A DNA stretch of 64,000 nucleotides from Dyella_B acidisoli (GCF_049532895.1 NZ_CP064031.1:434001-498000); one strand, 5' to 3'. Positions 34,250 to 43,551 are shown, counted from the first letter of the stretch. The notes: a model not told the origin generated them from the sequence alone. Numbers and translations are program-made.

Positions 34250-34269
34250 GCGTTCCTTCCACTACGCCA

Positions 34270-35136
34270 TTACGGGTTGGAGACACCCATGGCGAGGCTG
34301 TTGCTCTGCATGTTGCCGGTACCGGCAGCCTGGTTGATGCCGACGTTGCCGCTGGCGTTGGAAATCACCGAGCCCGACAGCGTGGTCGTGTTGGTGGTCG
34401 GCTGCAGGTAATAAGCGCAGTTCAGCGCGCCCGGTTCGTTGTCGACGCCATTGCCGGACCATTCCTGCTCCAGCGTCGAGGTGGCCACGGCGTAGCTGAC
34501 GTTCTGGGCACTGGCGGCGGCGAGCTGGTTGAGCTGCTCGTTGTTGTCGCCGGAGGCTTGGTTCACGCCCAGGTTGCCAGACACATTGCTGAAGGCACTA
34601 CCGCTGATGGTGGCGCTGTTGGTGGTGCCGTAGTTGTACGTGAGATTACCCATGCCCGATTGCACGGCGAAGGTTTCGGCGTCGGCCATGCTGCCGGCTT
34701 GCGACTGAGGATCGCCGCCGCCGCAACCACCGCTGTGTTCGCAGTTGAAGGTGAACCCAGCATCCGCAGTGCCCGAGGATCCTGCGGAGGCCACTGCGGC
34801 CTGGTTGCCTTGCGCGTTGTAGTCGCCGGAGGCCTGGTTCACGCCCACGTTGCCCGATGCGCCGGCACCGACGTTATCGGTGATGGTGGAGCTGTTAGCC
34901 ACTTGACCATTGTTGATCACGATATTGGTGAGCGATGCTTGCGCGGCGCTCGACAAGGCGAGGGCCGCGGCGTCGATCTTGATGGCGCCGTCAAGGTCAA
35001 TATAGCCGCTGACGTCGATACTCGAGTCGAGCGACACATCCTTGCTGATCGACACGGTTTGCGCGGAGGCCTGTGCTACGCCGAACACGCTCAACACGGT
35101 CAGTGCGATCAAAGTCCTTCTCAGATTTGCTTTCAT
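34270..35136 (-). CDS. fapC: FapC-like three-repeat functional-amyloid subunit
   Basis: A 288-residue secreted protein with a signal peptide (residues 1-25, ending AQASA). Three imperfect repeats of about 38 residues lie at about 80-117, 172-209 and 249-286, each with a core SGNVGVNQASGDYNAQGNQ or its variants (SGNLGVNQASGDNNEQLNQ, SGNVGINQAAGTGNMQSNS). They are separated by two linkers that carry cysteines at 132, 138 and 240. Three Asn/Gln-rich repeats split by linkers is the hallmark of FapB/FapC of Pseudomonas. It is probably the main fibre component. The start ATG 35136 (MKANLRRT) has AGAGAGGA upstream. The cysteines in the linkers are unusual, since FapC carries its CxxC near the C-terminus. 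Confidence 0.75.
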   Translation of the reverse strand: MKANLRRTLIALTVLSVFGVAQASAQTVSISKDVSLDSSIDVSGYIDLDGAIKIDAAALALSSAAQASLTNIVINNGQVANSSTITDNVGAGASGNVGVNQASGDYNAQGNQAAVASAGSSGTADAGFTFNCEHSGGCGGGDPQSQAGSMADAETFAVQSGMGNLTYNYGTTNSATISGSAFSNVSGNLGVNQASGDNNEQLNQLAAASAQNVSYAVATSTLEQEWSGNGVDNEPGALNCAYYLQPTTNTTTLSGSVISNASGNVGINQAAGTGNMQSNSLAMGVSNP

Positions 35137-35170
35137 GATGTCCTCTCTAAATGACGGGTGTTGCGAGTTA

Positions 35171-35830
35171 TCAATGCGAGGAAGCCGGTACGGACATCAA
35201 CAGCACGTTGTCCGATGCGTTGCCGGATCCCGCGACCTGGTTGAGTTGCATCACACCGTTGAACCCTTCCATTGCCGACGGATCGACTGCCACGTTCCGT
35301 GTGCCGCCAGCCTGTGCATGTGAGTTCGACGATGGTTGCCCCCCTGCCGACGCAGAGACAGTGGCCGACAGGGTGCCGTCCGTCGCCTCGCGTATGCCTT
35401 GGCTGGCCAGCTGCGCGACAACCCCGTTGAGCTGGGTGTTGCCGTTGCCGCTGGCCTGATTGATCGATGCAATGCCGCGCCCGTTGTCATAGGCATTACC
35501 GCCGATGGTGGCGCTGGCATGGAGCGATGCATCCACTGCTGCATCGCTGTAGGTGTGTTGCCGCGCCAGGAGCAGAGCCTGCGTATGGCTACCCAGCGCG
35601 AACGCGTGCATGTTTGCCTGCAGATTGGCATCGCCTGCGGCGGTGTTCACCGCGCTGATGCCTTGCGCACCTTGCGCGACGTGTCCGTTGATGGTGTTGG
35701 AATCCAGATAGCTGAGCATCGCGGCGTAGGCGTCGCCGCTCGCTGTTTGTGCGAAGGTGGACGTTGATAGGGGTGCAACAAGCGAGACACCCACTGCGCA
35801 CAACATCAAGTGATAAGACATCCGTTTCAT
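35171..35830 (-). CDS. fapB: FapB-like three-repeat amyloid protein (putative nucleator)
   Basis: A 219-residue secreted protein with a signal peptide (residues 1-28, ending STFA). Repeats at about 46-80, 110-143 and 186-215 carry GISAVNTAAGDANLQANM, GIASINQASGNGNTQLNG and GVMQLNQVAGSGNASDNV, the same core as in the next gene. The protein lacks linker cysteines. In Pseudomonas the smaller, first repeat protein FapB nucleates fibre growth; the same order is seen here. The start is ATG 35830 (MKRMSYH), with AAGGGG seven bases upstream and 10 bases after the previous stop. ATG 35821 is an alternative. It reads as an adhesive or biofilm fibre component by analogy only. Confidence 0.72.
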   Translation of the reverse strand: MKRMSYHLMLCAVGVSLVAPLSTSTFAQTASGDAYAAMLSYLDSNTINGHVAQGAQGISAVNTAAGDANLQANMHAFALGSHTQALLLARQHTYSDAAVDASLHASATIGGNAYDNGRGIASINQASGNGNTQLNGVVAQLASQGIREATDGTLSATVSASAGGQPSSNSHAQAGGTRNVAVDPSAMEGFNGVMQLNQVAGSGNASDNVLLMSVPASSH

Positions 35831-35840
35831 GACGCGCCCC

Positions 35841-36380
35841 TTAGTGACCCGCGCCCAATACAGGAATCTGCGAGAGGGCATTGCTCACCTGGTCGCTGAT
35901 GTTGCGTGTGCCATCCACCACAGCGCCGCCGCCGGCGGGAGCGCTCAAGGTATTGCTTACCCCATTGCTGCTTGCAGCGCCGGCGCTGTTGCCGCCGATG
36001 TTCGTGCCAAGCGCCGTATTGAGTGCGTGCTGCATGCTGTTTTGTCCGGGCATGCTTGCGGTGATGCGGCCAGCATTGAGGCTGGCGATTTCCGCATCGC
36101 TGATTTCGCCGGGGCCACTAGCACCGGTGAGTCCATTGACGAGTTGGGGATTGGGTGACGCGCTGACCATCAGCGCCATGCCCGGTGCGGTGGGCGATCG
36201 ATCAGCCGGGCGCGTGGCCACGTTGCGAGTCACCACTATTTCGCCCGGTTTGGCTTTCTGTGCGACACGAGCGCCATCGGCGGAGGCCAGCATGGGCATC
36301 AGCGCCATCAACCAGCCGCCGGTGATGGCAACAACGATGTGTGCATGACGATTCAACTGGTGCTGACGCATGGCGTCCAT
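35841..36380 (-). CDS. exported protein in the FapA position, function unknown
   Basis: A 179-residue protein with an N-terminal hydrophobic segment (residues 14-33, HIVVAITGGWLMALMPMLAS) after a basic start, so it is exported or membrane-anchored. The rest is Ala/Ser/Gly/Asn-rich. Residues 91-106 hold GEISDAEIASLNAGRI, similar to a motif in the fapE-position protein. I recognise no family. As first gene of the operon it stands where fapA does; FapA of Pseudomonas is a periplasmic protein that affects fibre composition. The start is ATG 36380 because GGAGGAG lies six bases upstream. The transcript should begin about 27 bases upstream from the sigma-54 promoter. Confidence 0.65.
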   Translation of the reverse strand: MDAMRQHQLNRHAHIVVAITGGWLMALMPMLASADGARVAQKAKPGEIVVTRNVATRPADRSPTAPGMALMVSASPNPQLVNGLTGASGPGEISDAEIASLNAGRITASMPGQNSMQHALNTALGTNIGGNSAGAASSNGVSNTLSAPAGGGAVVDGTRNISDQVSNALSQIPVLGAGH

Positions 36381-36417
36381 GGGCTCCTCCTCCAATGTCC
36401 CCTTCGCTGGACTAAGG

Positions 36418-36432
36418 GCAAGTCCCGTGCCA
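36418..36432 (-). promoter_or_regulatory. sigma-54 (-24/-12) promoter of the Fap-like operon
   Basis: Read on the minus strand: TGGCACG-GGAC-TTGC, an exact match to the core consensus TGGCACG-N4-TTGC. It lies 38 bases from the ATG at 36380, giving a start site near 36407 and a 27-base leader that includes the GGAGGAG ribosome site. The only sigma-54 activator in the window lies at the far end of the same operon. Confidence 0.8.
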
Positions 36433-36507
36433 TCAGCAAAAAGCCTTGAAAAATGAAGGCTTGGCGAACGGAGGCGGTAGTTTGGAGGTTTGCTAGCCGG
36501 TGCAGCA

Positions 36508-36581
36508 GTGTTACAGCGCGTTCGCGGTCCGTATTGCGGCGAATGGCGTAGCCAAGCGCTTTTTCAGCAGGTGTAACACCT
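36508..36581. promoter_or_regulatory. putative enhancer sites for the sigma-54 activator
   Basis: AGGTGT-A-ACACCT (36569-36581) is a perfect palindrome containing TGTAACAC. The same octamer appears inverted at 36508-36515. They lie about 90 and 150 bases upstream of the -12 element, the usual distance for upstream activator sequences. Binding is inferred. Confidence 0.5.
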
Positions 36582-36736
36582 CTGATACACATCGCATCAC
36601 GGTAAACAACGCCGGAGTATGTTGGCAGGGCGCCGCTTGCTGGCTAGGATGCGGGTTCCCCTTTTTTTGCGTTTCTTCCACGTGGCGTGGCCGCGGCCAC
36701 GCGTGGGGTCACGCATGTTCACCATAGGAGTCTTCG

Positions 36737-37954
36737 GTGTCGTCCCTCGTCGATCTCGGCAAGCGTTATTGGTTACCTGTTTACAAGCCGCGCGAGCTAG
36801 TGCTCGATCGAGGCAAAGGCGCGCGCGTGTGGGATACCGAGCAACGCGACTACATCGATTTCGGCGCTGGCATTGCTGTGAATGCGCTGGGTCATCAGGA
36901 TCCGGATCTGATTGCCGCGTTGACCGCGCAGGCGCACAAGCTTTGGCACAGCAGCAACGTGTTCTATACCGAGCCGCCGCTGCATTTGGCGCAAGAACTG
37001 GTGGAAGCCTCTGGTTTCGCCGAGCGTGTATTCCTGTGCAATTCCGGCGCGGAAGCGAATGAGGCGGCGATCAAGCTGGTGCGCAAATGGGCGGCGGCGC
37101 AAGATAGGCCGCCGGAGCGGCGCGTGATCATCACGTTCCGCGGTTCGTTCCATGGCCGTACTTTGGCCACAGTCACGGCTACCGCGCAGCCGAAATACCA
37201 GGAAGGCTACGAGCCGTTGCCCGGTGGTTTCCGTTATCTCGATTTCAACGACGTCGCCGCGTTGGAGGCTGCCTTCGCTGCCGGCGATGTCGCTGCTGTC
37301 ATGCTGGAGCCCGTGCAAGGCGAAGGTGGCGTATTGCCGGCAGCGCCCGATTTTCTCAAGCGCGTGCGCGAGTTGTGCGACGCGCACGAGGCACTGTTGG
37401 TATTGGATGAAATTCAATGCGGCATGGGCCGCACTGGCACATTGTTCGCACACGTGCAGGATGGTGTGACACCGGACATCGTGACGCTCGCCAAGGCGCT
37501 GGGTTGCGGTTTCCCGATCGGTGCGATGCTTGCCGGTCCGAAAGTCGCGCAGATCATGCAGTTTGGTGCGCATGGCACTACCTTTGGTGGCAATCCCATG
37601 GCGGCAGCCGTCGCGCGCGTTGCTTTGCGCAAATTATCGTCGCCAGAACTGCTGGCCAATGTGCATCGTCAATCTGCCGCCTTGCGCGAAACGCTTGGAT
37701 CGATTGGCGCGGAGCTTGGCATGTTTTCCGAAGTGCGCGGGCGCGGATTGATGCTTGGCGCAGTGCTCGCTGAGGGCTATCGAGGCAAGGCGGGCGAGGT
37801 GCTTGACGTGGCGGCGACACATGGCCTGCTAGTGCTACAGGCGGGGCCGGATGTGTTGCGCTTCGTACCACCTTTGAACATCTCCGACGATGATTTGTCG
37901 GAAGGTCTGGTTCGCCTGCTCGCCGCGTTGCGCGCGTTCGTTGGGAAGGCATGA
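36737..37954 (+). CDS. argD: class III aminotransferase (acetylornithine/succinylornithine type)
   Basis: A 405-residue PLP aminotransferase that moves the amino group between N-acetylornithine (or succinylornithine, succinyldiaminopimelate) and 2-oxoglutarate. Typical features are YIDFGAGIAVNALGHQDP near the N-terminus, LCNSGAEANEAAIKLVRKWA, FHGRTLATVTATAQPKYQ, LDEIQCGMGRTG, and the PLP lysine in TLAKALGCGFPIGAM. GTTFGGNPMA lies near the end of the large domain. The start is GTG 36737 with AGGAG eight bases upstream. Biosynthetic and catabolic members cannot be separated by eye. Glyoxalase follows by 25 bases and may be co-transcribed. Confidence 0.88.
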   Translation: MSSLVDLGKRYWLPVYKPRELVLDRGKGARVWDTEQRDYIDFGAGIAVNALGHQDPDLIAALTAQAHKLWHSSNVFYTEPPLHLAQELVEASGFAERVFLCNSGAEANEAAIKLVRKWAAAQDRPPERRVIITFRGSFHGRTLATVTATAQPKYQEGYEPLPGGFRYLDFNDVAALEAAFAAGDVAAVMLEPVQGEGGVLPAAPDFLKRVRELCDAHEALLVLDEIQCGMGRTGTLFAHVQDGVTPDIVTLAKALGCGFPIGAMLAGPKVAQIMQFGAHGTTFGGNPMAAAVARVALRKLSSPELLANVHRQSAALRETLGSIGAELGMFSEVRGRGLMLGAVLAEGYRGKAGEVLDVAATHGLLVLQAGPDVLRFVPPLNISDDDLSEGLVRLLAALRAFVGKA

Positions 37955-37979
37955 CGTCTACCACTCAGGAGTCATCACA

Positions 37980-38399
37980 ATGAAATATCTGCACAGCATG
38001 GTTCGCGTGCGTGATCTCGATACGTCGCTTCGTTTCTACCGCGAAGGGCTTGGTTTGAAAGAAACGCGCCGCATGGACGTGCCGCAAGGCAAGTACACGC
38101 TGGTGTATCTCGCCGCGCCGGAAAATCCCGAAGCGGAAGTCGAGCTGACCTACAACTGGGGCTCGGAAGAGGACTATGGCTCCGCACGCAACTTCGGCCA
38201 TCTGGCCTTCGAGGTGAAGGACATTTATGCCGTTTGCGAGCATCTGCAATCGTTGGGCTACACCATCAGTCGCCCGCCGCGTGACGGTCACATGGCATTT
38301 GTGCGCTCGCCGGATCTGATTTCCATCGAACTGCTGCAGGATGGTCATCTGCCGCCGCGCGAACCGTGGGCGTCGATGCCGAACGAGGGTGGCTGGTAA
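37980..38399 (+). CDS. gloA: lactoylglutathione lyase (glyoxalase I)
   Basis: A 139-residue metalloenzyme that converts the methylglyoxal-glutathione hemithioacetal to S-lactoylglutathione. It has two beta-alpha-beta-beta-beta modules. The metal ligands are in YLHSMVRV (His5), VELTYNWG (Glu), FGHLAFEV (His) and ISIELLQ (Glu). SLRFYREGLGLKETRRMD is the family signature. The start is ATG 37980 with AGGAG eight bases upstream; the longer frame to 37890 overlaps the aminotransferase gene. A CCCTCCCC hairpin follows its stop. Confidence 0.93.
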   Translation: MKYLHSMVRVRDLDTSLRFYREGLGLKETRRMDVPQGKYTLVYLAAPENPEAEVELTYNWGSEEDYGSARNFGHLAFEVKDIYAVCEHLQSLGYTISRPPRDGHMAFVRSPDLISIELLQDGHLPPREPWASMPNEGGW

Positions 38400-38411
38400 T
38401 CGCGAAATTTC

Positions 38412-38435
38412 CCCTCCCCTGCATGCGGGGGAGGG
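38412..38435. terminator. CCCTCCCC/GGGGAGGG hairpin between gloA and the K+ channel gene
   Basis: CCCTCCCC (38412-38419) pairs with GGGGAGGG (38428-38435) between convergent genes. It is the third of four such hairpins in the window. Confidence 0.65.
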
Positions 38436-38448
38436 CGGCATTGAGCCG

Positions 38449-39315
38449 TCAGTGCTGATCTTCTTTTGCGGGTAGCTCGGTCCCGCACACCCGGCAATAG
38501 CTGGCGTCGTTTTCGTGTTCTGCCTGACCACACCGCGCGCAGGGCAGATACTTGCGCCTTGCACGCATGCTGGCGGCAAGCTCTGCGGTAAAGATGCCGG
38601 TGGGCACGGCGATGATGCTGTAACCGATCAGGATGATCAGTGATGTAACCATCTTGCCTAGCGCAGTCTTCGGCGTGATGTCGCCGAAGCCGACGGTGGT
38701 CATGGTGACGATGGCCCAATACATCGACGTGGGGATCGAAGTGAAGCCGTCTTCTGGCCCTTCGATCAAGTACATCAATGCACCAAAGATCAATACCAGA
38801 GTAAGAATGGTGCAGAAGAACACCAGTACCTTGCGGCGTGCGCGCACCAGTGTGAGCCACAGCAGATCTGCTTCGCCTACGTAACGCGTGAGCTTGAGAA
38901 TGCGGAAGATGCGCAGAATACGCAGTGCACGCACCACCAGCAGATATTGGCTGCCAACCGCGATCAGGCTGATCCACGTGGGCAGCACGGCAAGCAGGTC
39001 GACCATGCCGAAGAAGCTGCGCACGTAACGCCACGGGCGATCGACCACCACGATGCGCATGATGTATTCGAGTGTAAAAGCCACCGTGAACGCCCACTCG
39101 AATACATAGAAGATCGCGCCGTATCGTGCGTGTGCCGATGCGACGGTATCCATCACCGCCACAGTGATGCTGCCGAGGATGGCGATGATCAGCAGTACGT
39201 CGAAGCGACGTCCCGCTGCATCTTCGTGCCCGAAGATGATGTGGAACCAGCGCGTCCGCCATGCGCTGCCCGGCGCGGGACCGAACTGATCGGTGAAGGG
39301 CGAGCGCGTGCGCAT
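38449..39315 (-). CDS. voltage-gated potassium channel with C-terminal zinc ribbon
   Basis: A 288-residue inner-membrane ion channel of the Kv type. Six membrane segments are seen from about residue 38 to 248. S4 carries regularly spaced arginines (RALRILRIFRILKLTRYV, 129-146), the pore helix precedes the selectivity filter TTVGFGD (206-212), and S6 follows. After S6 there is a four-cysteine zinc-ribbon-like tail (CARC at 259-262, CRVC at 274-277), an unusual extra. The start is taken at ATG 39315. It lies directly after hemL on the minus strand (stop of hemL at 39321) and may share its transcript. Confidence 0.92.
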   Translation of the reverse strand: MRTRSPFTDQFGPAPGSAWRTRWFHIIFGHEDAAGRRFDVLLIIAILGSITVAVMDTVASAHARYGAIFYVFEWAFTVAFTLEYIMRIVVVDRPWRYVRSFFGMVDLLAVLPTWISLIAVGSQYLLVVRALRILRIFRILKLTRYVGEADLLWLTLVRARRKVLVFFCTILTLVLIFGALMYLIEGPEDGFTSIPTSMYWAIVTMTTVGFGDITPKTALGKMVTSLIILIGYSIIAVPTGIFTAELAASMRARRKYLPCARCGQAEHENDASYCRVCGTELPAKEDQH

Positions 39316-39320
39316 GACGG

Positions 39321-40604
39321 TCAGCCTGCTCGAGCCTCGCGCATCGCAGCGCGTGCGGCATCCAGTGTTGCAGCGATGTCTTCGTCGGTGTGCGCGGAAG
39401 AGAGAAAGCCTGCTTCGAAAGCGCTGGGTGCAAGGAATACGCCGCGTTCGAGCATGCCACGGAAGAAGCGGTTGAACATGGCCGTATCCGCTGCCGTGGC
39501 CTGCGCGTAGCTGCTTACTCTTTCATGCGTGAAGAACAGACCGAACATGCCGCCCACCCGGTTCGTGCTGAAAGGGACGCCTTCACCATCGGCCACGGCC
39601 TGCAGTCCATCGGTAAGCAGACGCGTGCGTGCAGCCAGTGTTTCGTAGAAACCGGGTGCCTGGATCAACTCCAGCATGGCCAGGCCTGCAGCCATGGCGA
39701 CCGGGTTTCCGCTCAAGGTGCCAGCTTGGTAGATCGGGCCAGCCGGTGCAATCTGTTCCATCAGTTCGCTGCGTCCACCGTAGGCGCCCACCGGCATGCC
39801 GCCGCCGATGATTTTGCCGAAGGTGCTGAGATCGGGCTTTATACCGTAGTGTGCCTGCGCGCCGCCGAGTGCGACGCGGAAGCCAGTCATGACTTCGTCG
39901 AAGATCAGCAGTACGCCGTGTTGCGTGCATAGTTCGCGCAAGGCCTGCAGATAGCCTTCCTGCGGCGGAATGCAATTCATGTTGCCGGCGACCGGTTCGA
40001 TGATCAGCCCAGCGATCTCGTCACCGTGTTTGGCAAACAATGTTTGCGCGGCTGCCAGATCGTTGTAGGGCAGGGTGAGCGTGAGATCGGCGTTTGCCGC
40101 GGGTACGCCGGGCGAAGTCGGTACACCAAAGGTCAGTGCACCGGAGCCAGCCTTCACCAGGAAGCTGTCGCCATGACCGTGATAGCAGCCTTCGAATTTC
40201 ACGATCTTGCTGCGGCCGGTAGCGCCGCGCGCAAGACGGATGGCCGACATCGTGGCTTCAGTACCGGAATTGACCATGCGCACCATTTCTACCGATGGCA
40301 CTAGGCGCGTGATGGTTTCCGCCATCACCACTTCAGCAGGGCAGGGCGTGCCGAAGGACAAGCCGTCGCGTACCGCGTGCTCCACTGCTTCACGCACTTT
40401 GGGGTGGTTGTGCCCCACGATCATCGGCCCCCAGGAGCCGACGTAGTCGATATAGCGCTTGCCTTCCACATCCCACAGATAAGCCCCGTCGGCCCGTGCG
40501 GTGAAAAAGGGTTCGCCGCCGACGGACTTGAAGGCGCGCACCGGAGAATTCACGCCGCCAGGCAGCAGCTTCAATGCGCGTTCGAATAATTCATGGTTGG
40601 TCAT
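39321..40604 (-). CDS. hemL: glutamate-1-semialdehyde 2,1-aminomutase
   Basis: A 427-residue PLP enzyme that converts glutamate-1-semialdehyde to 5-aminolevulinate in the C5 haem pathway. The N-terminus MTNHELFERALKLLPGGVNS, the RYIDYVGSWGPMIVGHNHP motif, MVNSGTEATMSAIRLARG, and the PLP lysine in STFGKIIGGGMPVGAYGG are diagnostic. The start ATG 40604 gives the usual length; the frame to 40892 is an artefact overlapping the rubredoxin gene. It is divergent from rubredoxin and is followed within six bases by the K+ channel gene. Confidence 0.97.
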   Translation of the reverse strand: MTNHELFERALKLLPGGVNSPVRAFKSVGGEPFFTARADGAYLWDVEGKRYIDYVGSWGPMIVGHNHPKVREAVEHAVRDGLSFGTPCPAEVVMAETITRLVPSVEMVRMVNSGTEATMSAIRLARGATGRSKIVKFEGCYHGHGDSFLVKAGSGALTFGVPTSPGVPAANADLTLTLPYNDLAAAQTLFAKHGDEIAGLIIEPVAGNMNCIPPQEGYLQALRELCTQHGVLLIFDEVMTGFRVALGGAQAHYGIKPDLSTFGKIIGGGMPVGAYGGRSELMEQIAPAGPIYQAGTLSGNPVAMAAGLAMLELIQAPGFYETLAARTRLLTDGLQAVADGEGVPFSTNRVGGMFGLFFTHERVSSYAQATAADTAMFNRFFRGMLERGVFLAPSAFEAGFLSSAHTDEDIAATLDAARAAMREARAG

Positions 40605-40830
40605 GGGCAATGGCTCGATGCTTGATTCAAGATGAGAGGGCTCGCGGCAACATCGTTGCGGCTTGCCTGAGGGGGATGCGCCATTGTCCGGGCGATAGCC
40701 GGCATCTGCCAGCCATGACGATCGACTGTGACTTTCTGTCATCACATCGGCGCAACGGCCGATGTGGCCGCTTTCGCATCGACAAAGGAGTTGCGAGAAT
40801 GTGCTATTCACTTCGATCCAGCGAGTCCTT

Positions 40831-41025
40831 ATGAACCAAGTTTCCACCGACACCACCCTGCGCAAATGGATGTGCGTGGTCTGCGGCTTCATCTATGACG
40901 AGGCTGCGGGGCTGCCGGAAGAGGGCCTGGAGCCCGGTACGCGCTGGGAAGACGTGCCCGATACCTGGACGTGTCCGGATTGCGGCGCGACCAAGAGCGA
41001 CTTCGAAATGGTCGAAATCGACTGA
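40831..41025 (+). CDS. rubredoxin
   Basis: A 64-residue iron-sulphur protein that carries single electrons. Two cysteine pairs bind one iron: CVVCGFIYDEAAG and CPDCGATKSDFEMVE. The start ATG 40831 follows a CGAGTCC region; earlier in-frame starts extend without family support. It is divergent from hemL, a link seen in related bacteria. A partner reductase is not in the window. Confidence 0.95.
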   Translation: MNQVSTDTTLRKWMCVVCGFIYDEAAGLPEEGLEPGTRWEDVPDTWTCPDCGATKSDFEMVEID

Positions 41026-41126
41026 TTCGCCGCACGCTGCCTGCAAATCGCCCGATTTCGCCAGCGCGCCGGCTTTTTCCCCTGTTGGAATGTTCCTCGT
41101 GCGAAACCCCTCCCCGAGGAACGGCC

Positions 41127-41297
41127 ATGCAGCAATTCATTCCCTTCGAAGACGACTGGGACGCGCTGGAAAAGATGCGCCCCGAGGCACTGATTCCCTA
41201 CCGCGTTGGCCTTGTGCCAGCGCACGAAGGCGGGCAACTCCGCCCGAATCCTTCTAGTAATGAGGCGCCTGGCTGTGCGCCGGTGATGCCGAACTGA
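41127..41297 (+). CDS. small 56-residue protein of unknown function
   Basis: A short acidic protein, MQQFIPFEDDWDALEKMRPE at the N-terminus, then LIPYRVGLVPAHEGG. GAGGAA stands six bases before ATG 41127, a good ribosome site. It lies 100 bases after rubredoxin and before the rRNA promoter. I recognise no family. The clear start signal and protein-like composition in the first half support it, and the last 15 residues look less constrained. Confidence 0.5.
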   Translation: MQQFIPFEDDWDALEKMRPEALIPYRVGLVPAHEGGQLRPNPSSNEAPGCAPVMPN

Positions 41298-41538
41298 TCT
41301 TCATCCGGGCGTTGATTGCCTAAATCACCTTAATATGGCGGCGCCGGCCCGCAGCGACCGGCGCCGCCATAGGCTGTTTTTACTGTCGGCATCCGTTGTT
41401 TGCAAAAAAGTTTCACAGAGCGCGCTTGTGCCCCTTCCCAGGATCGTTAGCCGGCGCTATGATTTCACCCCCTCCGACGAGATAGCCCTTCCCGGAGGTT
41501 CCCTGAAAAACTCCAGTCAACGTTTTCGAAATTAGGTG

Positions 41539-41566
41539 TTGACGGAAGTGTGAAGAGATGTAGAAT
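41539..41566 (+). promoter_or_regulatory. rRNA operon promoter
   Basis: TTGACG (41539-41544) and TAGAAT (41561-41566) are separated by 16 bases and followed by a GGGCGG-type discriminator near the start site, as in growth-controlled rRNA promoters. It is about 220 bases upstream of 16S. Confidence 0.75.
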
Positions 41567-41626
41567 GGGCGGCTCACCCGGGACGAAATGCTTCGGGGCG
41601 ATCTTCAAGAGAAGGTTGCAAGTGAT

Positions 41627-41638
41627 TGATCTTTGACA
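41627..41638 (+). promoter_or_regulatory. boxA antitermination site in the rRNA leader
   Basis: TGATCTTTGACA resembles the Nus-factor boxA consensus TGCTCTTTAACA. A similar TGTTCTTTGAAAA lies in the tRNA-Ala to 23S spacer near 43698. Confidence 0.65.
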
Positions 41639-41793
41639 GTGTGCGCAGGTGACTTGTGTGGGCGCCTTGCGGTGGATGGATGATTGTCCATTAATTGCAA
41701 GCGTCTAACCTAAGAGTCAATTCAAAAGCTTGACGTTTTAAGGTTAGGGTAAACGCTTCAGAAAGATAGAGTGTCTTCGGACATTCGAAAACT

Positions 41794-43338
<1,545 letters not shown>

Positions 43339-43447
43339 CGAGAGCGACAGCACCGCTGCCGCAAGACGTCCACACAAGACACCTGCACATCCGCACGCCG
43401 ACGGCGTGAGAGGTCTGCTCCGCAAGGAGCGGGGCCTGAAGCTTTAT

Positions 43448-43524
<77 letters not shown>

Positions 43525-43551
43525 TTATTTGGGATGTCGACCCGGACTTAC

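Larger units (their letters stand above)
36381..36736. other. 356-base divergent regulatory region of the Fap-like operon and the aminotransferase gene
   Basis: It contains the sigma-54 promoter (36418-36432) and two copies of TGTAACAC (36508-36515 inverted, 36572-36579) on the Fap side. AGGAG at 36724-36728 serves the GTG start of the aminotransferase. No RNA gene or open frame of note was seen, and no sigma-70 promoter for the aminotransferase gene stands out. Confidence 0.6.
41298..41793 (+). other. rRNA operon upstream region and leader
   Basis: It holds the rRNA promoter and the transcribed leader with the boxA antiterminator. AT-rich stretches near 41390-41540 may serve as UP element or Fis sites. 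No coding frame of merit was seen. Confidence 0.6.
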
